The notes under the pieces are model-generated. The model was not told where the DNA came from, searched no databases, and worked only from the letters and a program-made list of their open reading frames with translations. Position numbers and translations under genes: made by a program. A stretch of 64,000 nucleotides of DNA from DATCLS01 sp036563805 (GTDB lineage Bacteria; Actinomycetota; Acidimicrobiia; Acidimicrobiales; VFJN01): assembly GCA_036563805.1 (NCBI GenBank), contig DATCLS010000007.1, forward strand, positions 1 through 64,000, in the 5' to 3' direction. Position 1 is the stretch's first letter, and every line of letters starts with the position of its first letter. Shown piece by piece: positions 56,660 through 64,000 of this stretch.

Positions 56660-59209
56660 ATGTTGCGCATCAGCCTGAAGAGCGCCTGGGGGCACAAGCG
56701 CCGCCTCGTCGGCACCGCGCTGGCCGTGTTCCTGGGCGTGGCGTTCCTGTCGGGAACGCTGGTGCTCGGCGACACGCTGAGCCGGAACTTCGACCAACTG
56801 TTCGCGGAGACGACCGCCGGCACCGACGCGGTCGTGCAGAGCCCGCGCAGCATCTCGGGCGGCGGCCCCGACATCGAGCAGACCGGCTTCCTCGACGCCG
56901 ACCTGGTCGACACGATCGCGGCCGTCGACGGGGTGGCGGCGGCCGAGCCGTCGATCAACGGCTACGCCGCCATCATCGGCCCCGACGGCGAGGCCGTGGG
57001 CGGCAACGGCCCGCCCCGCCTCGGCGGCAACTGGATCACCGACCCCGAGCTCAACCCCTACCGGCTGGTCGACGGTCGAGCCCCCGAGGCCGACGACGAG
57101 GTCGTCATCAACCGGGGCGCGGCCGAGGACGCCGGCCTCGAGGTCGGCGACACGGCCACCGTCCAGGTGCCGACGCCGCTCGAGGTCACCGTGGTCGGCA
57201 TCGCCACGTTCGGCGACGCCGACGGCATCGGCGACACCACGTTCACCGCCTTCACGCTCGACGCCGCCCAGCGCTGGATCGCCGGTGACGAGGGCCGCAT
57301 CAGCAGCGTGCTGGTGCGGGGCGAGGACGGCGTGTCGCAGGAGGAGCTCGTCGACCGCATCGAGGCGGTCGTCCCCGCCGACACCGAGACGCTGACCGGC
57401 GCCGAGGTGGCCCAGGACCGCGTGGACGAGATCAACAGCGACTTCCTCGGCATGCTGCGGACCTTCCTGACGATGTTCGCCGGCATCGCCCTGCTGGTGG
57501 CCACGTTCAGCATCTACAACACGTTCTCGATCATCGTCGCCCAGCGGACGCGCGAGATGGCGCTGCTGCGGGCCGTCGGCGCCGCCCGCCGGCAGGTGCT
57601 GGCGGCGGTCGTGGTCGAGGCGCTGGCGGTCGGCGTCGTGGCCTCGGTGGCCGGCGTGGTCGGCGGGCTCGGCATCGCCGGCCTGCTCAAGGGCATGTTC
57701 GACGCCTTCGGCTTCGCCCTGCCGGCCGGCGGCATGACGATCACGGCCACCGCCGTGCTGGTCTCGGCGGCCGTCGGCATCGTCGCCACCGTCGTGGCCG
57801 CCACCGCCCCGGCGCTGCGGGCCTCGCGGATCGCCCCGCTGGCCGCCCTGCGCGAGACCGCGGTCGACCGCAGCGGCACCTCGCGGGCCCGGGCCGTCGC
57901 CGGCGCGGTGATCCTCGGTGCCGGCGTGGCGGCCGTGCTGACCAGCGCGGCCGTCGGCGGCGACTCGGTCGTGCTGCTGGCCGGCGTCGGCGCCGTCGCC
58001 TGCCTGGCCGGCGTGGTCGTCGCCGGCCCGGTCGTAGCCCGGCCCGCGGCGAGCGTGCTCGGCCTGCCCCTGGCCCGGCTGCGGGGCATGGGCGGCGTGC
58101 TGGCCCGGCGCAACGCCATGCGCAACCCCCGCCGGACGTCGGCCACGGCGTCGGCCCTGCTGGTCGGCGTCGGCGTGGTCGTGGTGTTCACCGTGTTCGC
58201 GGCGTCGATCAAGACGTACCTGACCGACACCATCGACCGGACGTTCGGCTCCGACCTGGTGGTCTCGGCCCCGGCCTTCGGCGGGGCGGGCATCGACCCG
58301 TCGCTGGCCCCGGCCATCGCCGAGCTGCCCGAGGTGGCCGACAGCGTCGGGCTCGGCACCGGCGCGGCCGTGATCGAGGGCGACGAGCGGGGCGTCCGCT
58401 ACGGCGACCCCGGCCCGCTGTCCCAGATCATCGACCTGGACGTCACCGAGGGCTCCCTGGGCGAGCTGGCCGACGACCAGGTGGCCGTGTCGGCCGACGC
58501 GGCCGAGGACGAGGGCTGGCGCCTGGGCTCGCCGCTCACCGTCGAGTTCATCGACGGGTCCACGGAGCGGTTCACCGTCGGCGCCATCTACGAGGAGGAC
58601 ACCCTGATCGGCAATCTGTTCGTGCCCCGTGCGGCGTGGGTCCCCCACGCCCCCCAGGCCATGGACAACGCCGTGTACGTGTCGCTCGCTCCGGGCGTCG
58701 ACCTGGAGGCCGGCAAGGCCGCCATCCAGCCGGTGGTCGACCGGTTCGACGGCCCCGACGTGCAGGACCGCGACGAGTACGCCGCCGACCAGACGGCCGG
58801 GCTCGACATGATGCTGGGCGTCATCTACGTCCTGCTGGCGCTGGCGATCCTCATCGCCCTGATGGGCATCGCCAACACGCTGTCGCTGTCGATCCACGAG
58901 CGGCGCCGCGAGCTGGGCGTGCTGCGGGCGGTCGGCCAGACCCGCCGCCAGCTCCGCACCATGGTCCGCGACGAGTCGGTGCTGATCGCCGTGTTCGGCA
59001 CCGTGGGCGGCCTGGCCCTGGGCGTGTTCCTGGGTTGGGGCCTGGTCCAGGTGGCCTCGTCGTCGTCGGGCGTCGGGGTGTTCACCGCCCCGGTGGCCCG
59101 CCTGGCCGTGATCCTGGTGGTCGGCGCCGTGGCCGGCGTGCTGGCCGGGGTGCGGCCCGCCCGCCGGGCCGCCCGGCTGGACGTGCTCGACGCGGTGCGG
59201 TCGGACTGA
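56660..59209 (+). CDS. ABC exporter permease, FtsX/MacB superfamily
   Basis: 849 residues from ATG 56660 behind GAGGAG. It is a tandem permease: N-terminal helix (LVGTALAVFLGVAFLSGTLV), extracellular MacB-like domain (about 45-260), an FtsX block of three helices (270-395), a linker with two helices, then a second extracellular domain (500-700) and FtsX block (LLALAILIALMGIANTLSLS to the end). VARRNAMRNPRRTSATASAL marks the internal repeat junction. Such mechanotransmission permeases export lipids, peptides or drugs, or expel them from the membrane. A paralogue is at the right edge. Confidence 0.93.
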   Translation: MLRISLKSAWGHKRRLVGTALAVFLGVAFLSGTLVLGDTLSRNFDQLFAETTAGTDAVVQSPRSISGGGPDIEQTGFLDADLVDTIAAVDGVAAAEPSINGYAAIIGPDGEAVGGNGPPRLGGNWITDPELNPYRLVDGRAPEADDEVVINRGAAEDAGLEVGDTATVQVPTPLEVTVVGIATFGDADGIGDTTFTAFTLDAAQRWIAGDEGRISSVLVRGEDGVSQEELVDRIEAVVPADTETLTGAEVAQDRVDEINSDFLGMLRTFLTMFAGIALLVATFSIYNTFSIIVAQRTREMALLRAVGAARRQVLAAVVVEALAVGVVASVAGVVGGLGIAGLLKGMFDAFGFALPAGGMTITATAVLVSAAVGIVATVVAATAPALRASRIAPLAALRETAVDRSGTSRARAVAGAVILGAGVAAVLTSAAVGGDSVVLLAGVGAVACLAGVVVAGPVVARPAASVLGLPLARLRGMGGVLARRNAMRNPRRTSATASALLVGVGVVVVFTVFAASIKTYLTDTIDRTFGSDLVVSAPAFGGAGIDPSLAPAIAELPEVADSVGLGTGAAVIEGDERGVRYGDPGPLSQIIDLDVTEGSLGELADDQVAVSADAAEDEGWRLGSPLTVEFIDGSTERFTVGAIYEEDTLIGNLFVPRAAWVPHAPQAMDNAVYVSLAPGVDLEAGKAAIQPVVDRFDGPDVQDRDEYAADQTAGLDMMLGVIYVLLALAILIALMGIANTLSLSIHERRRELGVLRAVGQTRRQLRTMVRDESVLIAVFGTVGGLALGVFLGWGLVQVASSSSGVGVFTAPVARLAVILVVGAVAGVLAGVRPARRAARLDVLDAVRSD

Positions 59210-59257
59210 CGGATCGGCGGGGCGCGGCGGTCGCCGGTCCGCCCGACCCGCCCCCGA

Positions 59258-59292
59258 GGCAGGCGTGGCCCGCTCCCCGGGCCACGCCTGCC
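59258..59292. terminator. Perfect 15-bp hairpin between convergent genes
   Basis: GGCAGGCGTGGCCCG (59258-59272) pairs with CGGGCCACGCCTGCC (59278-59292) around CTCCC. It lies between the ABC permease stop and the convergent CoA-transferase gene, and is the longest perfect stem in the window. Confidence 0.85.
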
Positions 59293-59350
59293 GGCGCGCC
59301 CGGGCCGGCACCTCGCCGACCGACCCGGCCGCCCGACCGGCCCGCCTGGC

Positions 59351-60558
59351 TCAGGCGACCGTGACGACGCCGTCGGCCACCAGGCGGGCAATCTCCTCCG
59401 GCGACCGGCCCAGCTCGCGCAGGACGTCCTCGGTGTGCTCGCCCAGCTCCGGGGCGAGGCCGCGGGGGCGCCACGGCGTGCCGTGGAAGTCGGCGGGCGT
59501 GGCCAGCATCGTGGTCTCGCCCTGGCCGTCGGGCACGCCCACGAGCCCGCCGGCCGCGTGGAACTGCTCGTCGGCCAGCAGGTCCTCCAGCGTGTTCACT
59601 GGCGCCCAGAACAGGTCGGGCTCGGCGTCGAAGACCTCGGCCCACTCGGCCAGGGACCGGGTGGCGAAGATGGCGTCGAGCTCGGCCACCAGCTCGACGG
59701 CGTGCTCGGCCCGGGCCCGGGCGGTCGCGAAGCGGGGGTCGTCGAGCCAGTCGGGTCGCCCGACGGCCCGGGCCAGCGGCGGCCAGTGCCGGTCGGCCTC
59801 GAGCCCCACCAGCCAGAACCGACGGCCGTCGCCGGCCGTGTAGTTGTTGATGGTGGGGTTGCGGGCGGTCTGGCGCTGGGCGTGGGCCAGCGACCGGCCC
59901 CACATGAGGGCGACGTTGACGTCGAAGCCGACGGTGTAGGCGCCCTGGCGGAGCAGCGACGTCGAGACGAGCTGCCCCCGCCCGGTGCGCTGGCGGGCGA
60001 CGAGGGCGGCGCTGACCATGGCGGCGCCGGTCATCGCCACCGTGTGGTCGCCCATCCGCCCCGCTGGAACGCCAGGTCCTGCCCGGGCGGCGTCAGCAGA
60101 TGGGCGATGCCCGACCGGGCCCACCAGGCGGCGATGTCGTAGCCCGGCCGGTCGGCGTCCGGGCCGTCGAGCCCGTAGGCGGTGATCAGGGCGTAGACGA
60201 GGCCCGGGTAGCGCTCGAGCAGGACCTCGTGGCCGAGGCCGACCTTGGCCAGGGCGGCGGGCCGGACGTTGGTGAGGAACACGTCGGCCGTCCCCACCAG
60301 CTCGAGCGCCAGGGCCTGCCCCTCGTCGCTCGCCAGGTCGAGCACGACGCTGCGCTTCGACCGGTTGTCGAGCTCGAACACGGGGTTGGTCGGGAGGTCG
60401 CCGCCCAGCGTCCGCTGGAACGACCGGGCCGGGTCGCCGGCCGGCGGCTCGATCTTGACGACGTCAGCGCCCCAATCGGCGAGGATCCCGGCCGCGCCGG
60501 GCCCGGCCACCCACAGGCCGAGCTCGACCACGCGCACACCTTCGAGCGGGCCAGCCAT
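59351..60558 (-). pseudogene. CaiB/BaiF-family CoA-transferase, split by a one-base frameshift
   Basis: The N-terminal part (ATG 60558, LEGVRVVELGLWVAGPGAAG, ADVVKIEPPAGDPARSFQ, VFELDNRSKRSVVLDLAS) stops at 60031 after GQDLAFQRGGWATTRWR. The remainder continues in another frame from 60055 with MGDHTVAMTGAAMVSAALVA through to 59351. In intact CaiB proteins FQRGG is followed by MGDHT, so one base is missing near 60056-60064, in a G-rich stretch. Restored, the gene would encode 402 residues, normal for the family. CaiB enzymes move CoA between carboxylic acids. It is either a recent inactivation or a sequencing error; promoter and downstream sequence look normal. Confidence 0.85.
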
Positions 60559-60661
60559 GGCCGGGACCGTACCAAGCCGCCCGCCGCTCGGCTGATATCC
60601 GGTTTCAGTCCGGCAGGGGTCGCGATCCCCAGGTCGGGCGCCGCGGGTTACGGTCCGAACC

Positions 60662-62515
60662 ATGCACGCACGGAACCGGCGGAGGCTCGACAAGTTCCTG
60701 ATCTGCGGCGGCGCCGCGGCGGTCGGGGCGGTCGCGGTCGTCGGCGGTCTGATCGGCGACAACGAGCGCATCCAGCAGATGTGGGTGTCGGCCGAGGTCC
60801 AGCCCGACGGCTCGGCCCGCGTCGTCGAGGTCATCGACTACGACTTCGGCAGCCTCGCCCGAAACAAGCACGGCATCTACCGCGTGATCCCCGGGCTGAC
60901 GACGGCCGACCAGATCACGGTCACGTCCGACGCCCCGGACGACGTCAGCGTCGCCAGCGCCTTCGTCGAGGGCGAGTCGGCCGTGAACGTGCGCATCGGC
61001 AACCCGGCCCAGACCGTGTCGGGCGAGCACCGCTACATGATCGAGTACCGGCTGCCCGACGTGATGACCGACGAGGGCGTCGACTGGGACGCCATCGGCA
61101 CCGCCTGGGAGGTCCCCATCGAGCGGGCCGAGATCCACCTCGCCGCGCCCGTCGACTTCCCCGATCCCCAGTGCTTCGTCGGCGGGGTGGGGTCGACCGA
61201 CCGGTGCGACGTCCGCCAGACCGAGCCGGGGCGGCTCACGGTCGAGCACGGCGGTCTCGATGACCACGAGGGCCTGTCGCTCGAGGCCCGTTCGGGGTCG
61301 CGGCTCGACGCCACCCCCGGTCTGCCGGGCCCGCCGCTCGAGGCGCCCGACGACCCCGGCACCGGACTGCTGCCCCCGGGCGGGACGGCCGTCGCCGCCC
61401 TGGTCGTGGCCGCCCTCCCCACCGTGGCCGTGATCCGCCGCGCGGGGCGGGAGCGCATGGCGCCCGGCGGGGCCGCCGACGCCGCCTTCGCTGGCCAGGG
61501 CGGTCCGCCCGGCGGTCCGGGGGATGGGCCGGGCGGCGCCGGCGGCGTCCCCCCGGGACCCTGGGCCGCCCCCGGAGCGGGGGCCGGGCCGGCCGGTGCG
61601 CCGGCGGCCGAGGTGCTGGTCGACCACGAGGAGCTGGCCGCCCTGGCCACGACCGAGTTCGCCCCGCCCGAGGGGCTGACCCCGGCCCAGGGCGGCATCG
61701 TGCTGACCGAGCGGGTGCAGCGTGAGCACAAGACGGCCTGGCTGATCCAGGCTGCGATCGACGGGGCCGTCGAGCTGGAGGACCGGGGCGCCAACAAGTT
61801 CAACCTCGTCCGCAAGGGACCGGGCACGCCCGAGCAGGCCCGCTTCCTCGACCGGGCGTTCGGCAAGCGCCAGCGGATCACGCTCGGCACCTACGACAAG
61901 CGCTTCGCCAAGGCCTGGGCCAAGCTCGACGGCGACCTCGAGCTGTGGCGGAAGGATTCCGGCCTGTGGGACGAGCGGGCCGGGGCCCGGCGCATCCCGG
62001 CGCTGGTCCTCGGCATCGTGGTCGGCGTGATCGGCACCGGGCTGGTGGGGCTGGGCGGCCTCGGGGCCAACCGGTGGGGCGCCGGCTGGCTGGCGCTGGT
62101 CGCCATCGGCGGCCTCGTCGCCGGTGCCGGAATCACGACCGCCATCACGTCGTGGGAGCTGCGCGTGCGAACGGCCGCCGGCTCGGCCGCCTGGCTGCGG
62201 GTTGAGTCGTTCCGCCGCTTCCTGGCCGCGTCCGAGGCGTACCACGCCGAGGAGGCGGCCAAGCGGGGCCTGCTCCGGGAGTACACGGCGTGGGCCGTGG
62301 CCCTGGGCGAGATCGACCGGTGGTCGCGGGCTGTGAAGGCCTCGACCGCCATCCCCGAGGACGCCGGGCTCGGCTACGTGCACATGGCGCCCCAGCTGGT
62401 GACGTCCACGACCCGGACGGCCACCGCTCCGTCGTCGTCCGGGGGCGGGGGCGGAGGTGGCTTCAGCGGGTCGGTCGGCGGCGGCGCCGGCGGGGGCGGC
62501 GGCGGGAGCTGGTGA
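60662..62515 (+). CDS. DUF2207 membrane protein
   Basis: 617 residues. After an N-terminal helix (FLICGGAAAVGAVAVVGGLI), an extracellular beta domain opens with VSAEVQPDGSARVVEVIDYDF and NKHGIYRVIPGL, the DUF2207 signature. A helix follows near 240 (AVAALVVAALPTVAVI), then a cytoplasmic region with ALATTEFAPPEGLTPAQGGI and two helices near 445-500. The end is Gly/Ser-rich, finishing GGGGGGSW, typical of the family. The function is unknown; it is probably an envelope protein. It is divergent from the broken CoA-transferase. Confidence 0.9.
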   Translation: MHARNRRRLDKFLICGGAAAVGAVAVVGGLIGDNERIQQMWVSAEVQPDGSARVVEVIDYDFGSLARNKHGIYRVIPGLTTADQITVTSDAPDDVSVASAFVEGESAVNVRIGNPAQTVSGEHRYMIEYRLPDVMTDEGVDWDAIGTAWEVPIERAEIHLAAPVDFPDPQCFVGGVGSTDRCDVRQTEPGRLTVEHGGLDDHEGLSLEARSGSRLDATPGLPGPPLEAPDDPGTGLLPPGGTAVAALVVAALPTVAVIRRAGRERMAPGGAADAAFAGQGGPPGGPGDGPGGAGGVPPGPWAAPGAGAGPAGAPAAEVLVDHEELAALATTEFAPPEGLTPAQGGIVLTERVQREHKTAWLIQAAIDGAVELEDRGANKFNLVRKGPGTPEQARFLDRAFGKRQRITLGTYDKRFAKAWAKLDGDLELWRKDSGLWDERAGARRIPALVLGIVVGVIGTGLVGLGGLGANRWGAGWLALVAIGGLVAGAGITTAITSWELRVRTAAGSAAWLRVESFRRFLAASEAYHAEEAAKRGLLREYTAWAVALGEIDRWSRAVKASTAIPEDAGLGYVHMAPQLVTSTTRTATAPSSSGGGGGGGFSGSVGGGAGGGGGGSW

Positions 62516-62602
62516 CCGGCGCACCGGCACCGCAAGCCGCCCCGCCCACCGGCGGGAGGATCCGCCCCACCCGCACCGACGCCACCGGCGGTCGGACGCG
62601 CG

Positions 62603-62635
62603 CCGGCCCCGGGGGAGACGGCACCCCGGGGCCGG
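62603..62635. terminator. Perfect 12-bp hairpin between convergent genes
   Basis: CCGGCCCCGGGG (62603-62614) pairs with CCCCGGGGCCGG (62624-62635) with a 9-base loop, between the DUF2207 gene and the convergent permease gene. It probably stops transcription from both sides. Confidence 0.8.
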
Positions 62636-62668
62636 GCGAGCGGGGCGGCCCGACGGCCGCAGCGACCG

Positions 62669-64000
62669 TCAGTCGGCGGCGATCGCCTGCAGCACGTCGA
62701 GCCGGGCGGCCCGGCGGGCGGGACGGACGGCGGCGATCACGCCGACCAGCCCGCCGAGGACGAGCACGACCGCCAGCTGGCCGGTGGGCACGGTGAACGT
62801 GCCGAGCCCCTCGGAGGCGGAGATGGCCCGGAACAGCGCCCAGCCGAGGAACGAGCCCAGGGCCAGGCCGCCGGCGGCGCCGAACAGGGCCACCACCACC
62901 GACTCGCCCCGGACCATCTTGCGCAGCTGGCGCCGGGTCTGGCCGACGGCCCGGAGCAGGCCGAGCTCGCGGGTCCGCTCGTGGACCGACAGCGACAGTG
63001 TGTTGGCGATGCCCATCACGGCGATGACGATGGCCATGATCAGCAGGGCGTAGACGACGGTCAGCATCTGGTCGACCTCGCCGGCGACGGCGTCGACGTA
63101 CTCCTCGCGGTCCTGCACCTCGGGCGCCCCCAGGCGGTCGGCGACCGGCTGGACGGCCCGCTGGGCCTCGTCGAGGGACACGCCGTCGGCCACGGTCATG
63201 AGCACGACCATGTCGCCGACCCGACCGCCGGTGGCGTGCGGGGCCCAGGCCTCCTTGGGGATGAGGACCTCGTCCATGAGCTCGTCCCGGTCGAAGACGG
63301 CCCCCACCGTCAGCTCCTCCGACGCCCCGTCGGCGTAGGCGACCGTGACCGGGTCGCCGACGACGAGGCCCCGGTCCTCGGCGAACTCGGCGCTCACCGC
63401 CACCTGGCGGTCGGTCATCTCGGCCAGCGAGCCTTCGCTGACGTCGAGGTCGAGCATGGCGTCGAGGGTGGCGGGCTCCACGGCGTCGGCGAAACTGTCG
63501 TCGCCGTCGACCGTGATCGGCACGATGCCGAACCCGGTGGCCTGGTCGATCTCGGGCAGCTCGCCCACCTCGCCGGCCAGCCGGGGGTCGAGGCCGGCGC
63601 CGCTCCAGTTGTCGGACTCGATGACGAGGTCGCCGGCGAACTGCTCGGACACCACGTCGTCGATCGAGGCCTTGATCGAGGCCGCCACGACCGTGAACAG
63701 CGTGACGACGGCCACGCCGACCATGAGCGCCGACGCCGTCCCCGCGGTGCGCCGGGGGTTGCGCATGGCGTTGCGCCGAGCCAGCACGCCGCTCATCGAG
63801 CGGCGCACGGTCAGCAGGCGGCCGAGCACGCTGGCCGCCGGCCGGGCCACGACCGGCCCGAGCAGGACGACGCCGATCACGGTCAGCAGGGCGCCGAGCC
63901 CGGTCAGCTGCATCGAGCCGTCGCCGGCCGTGCCGCCGACGGTCATGACCGCGCCGACGCCGGTCAGCAGCACGCCCGCGATCCCGCGGGCCAGCGAGGC
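62669..64000 (-). CDS. ABC exporter permease, FtsX/MacB superfamily, 5' end beyond the window
   Basis: The frame is open to the right edge with 443 residues visible, which are the C-terminal half of a protein like that at 56660-59209. Shared segments include GPVVARPAASVLG, GVLARRNAMRNPRRT, ALMVGVAVVTLFTVVAASIK, QDREEYVDAVAGEVDQML and MGIANTLSLSVHERTRELGL, and it ends RRAARLDVLQAIAAD. It belongs to a second exporter, whose ATPase would be expected just outside the window. A GTG at 63973 is internal, not the real start. Confidence 0.88.
   Translation of the reverse strand, partial: ASLARGIAGVLLTGVGAVMTVGGTAGDGSMQLTGLGALLTVIGVVLLGPVVARPAASVLGRLLTVRRSMSGVLARRNAMRNPRRTAGTASALMVGVAVVTLFTVVAASIKASIDDVVSEQFAGDLVIESDNWSGAGLDPRLAGEVGELPEIDQATGFGIVPITVDGDDSFADAVEPATLDAMLDLDVSEGSLAEMTDRQVAVSAEFAEDRGLVVGDPVTVAYADGASEELTVGAVFDRDELMDEVLIPKEAWAPHATGGRVGDMVVLMTVADGVSLDEAQRAVQPVADRLGAPEVQDREEYVDAVAGEVDQMLTVVYALLIMAIVIAVMGIANTLSLSVHERTRELGLLRAVGQTRRQLRKMVRGESVVVALFGAAGGLALGSFLGWALFRAISASEGLGTFTVPTGQLAVVLVLGGLVGVIAAVRPARRAARLDVLQAIAAD

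Overview
The window is 64 kb of very GC-rich DNA (well above 70 % by eye) with dense short-spaced operons, frequent GTG starts, ATGA/GTGA start-stop overlaps and several apparently leaderless starts. Many TetR regulators, DUF2236 and YcnI proteins, a SARP-type activator, actinobacterial-style amidohydrolases and a P450 point to an actinomycete, most likely a deep-branching class such as Acidimicrobiia. The class is an inference; no rRNA or tRNA gene was seen that could test it. No insertion sequence, prophage, CRISPR array or tRNA was recognised, so the window reads as ordinary chromosome.

0-10.3 kb is rich in regulators. Five TetR-family genes sit beside likely targets: a partial unknown protein, a DrrAB-type ABC exporter, a DUF2236 oxygenase, an enoyl-CoA hydratase, an SDR and a carotenoid-cleavage-type dioxygenase. 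Several intergenic gaps hold clear TetR-like palindromes. One palindrome type occurs in front of both the first TetR gene and the DUF2236 gene. 10.3-16.4 kb is a minus-strand run of a TetR gene, an unusual UvrD-type helicase and a large ATPase/SARP activator. 16.8-25.1 kb carries cobyric acid synthase (cobQ), a CBS-pair protein, a Nudix hydrolase, DUF305, a cation diffusion facilitator, cobyrinate a,c-diamide synthase and two membrane or exported proteins. 25.4-27.7 kb is a candidate copper or cell-envelope stress unit: a YcnI-like protein and a zinc-finger anti-sigma factor with a His/Met-rich membrane domain, divergent from an ECF sigma factor. 27.8-30.5 kb is an HrpB helicase.

30.5-53.7 kb is a catabolic island. 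In order it holds a LapA-like small membrane protein, a GNAT acetyltransferase, an APH-type kinase, two amidohydrolases, a zinc alcohol dehydrogenase, a third amidohydrolase, a class II aldolase, an FCD-GntR regulator and a phytanoyl-CoA-dioxygenase-family oxygenase. These are followed by a complete branched-chain-type ABC importer (livKHMGF), a ThDP-dependent enzyme, an HD-domain protein, an acyl-CoA ligase, a second FCD-GntR regulator, an SDR, a fourth amidohydrolase, a universal stress protein and a cytochrome P450. The same 14-bp motif (ATCTTATAGAAGAT or close variants) lies in four promoters: the aldolase/GntR1 gap, livK, the acyl-CoA ligase and the SDR. This ties uptake, activation and lyase/oxygenase chemistry into one probable GntR regulon. 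CoA ligase, PhyH oxygenase and ThDP enzyme together resemble the logic of alpha-oxidation, but the substrate is unknown.

53.8-64 kb holds a histidine kinase/response regulator pair, a MacB-type ABC exporter, a CaiB-type CoA-transferase broken by a one-base frameshift, a DUF2207 membrane protein and a second MacB-type permease that runs off the right edge. Strong GC hairpins separate most convergent gene pairs.
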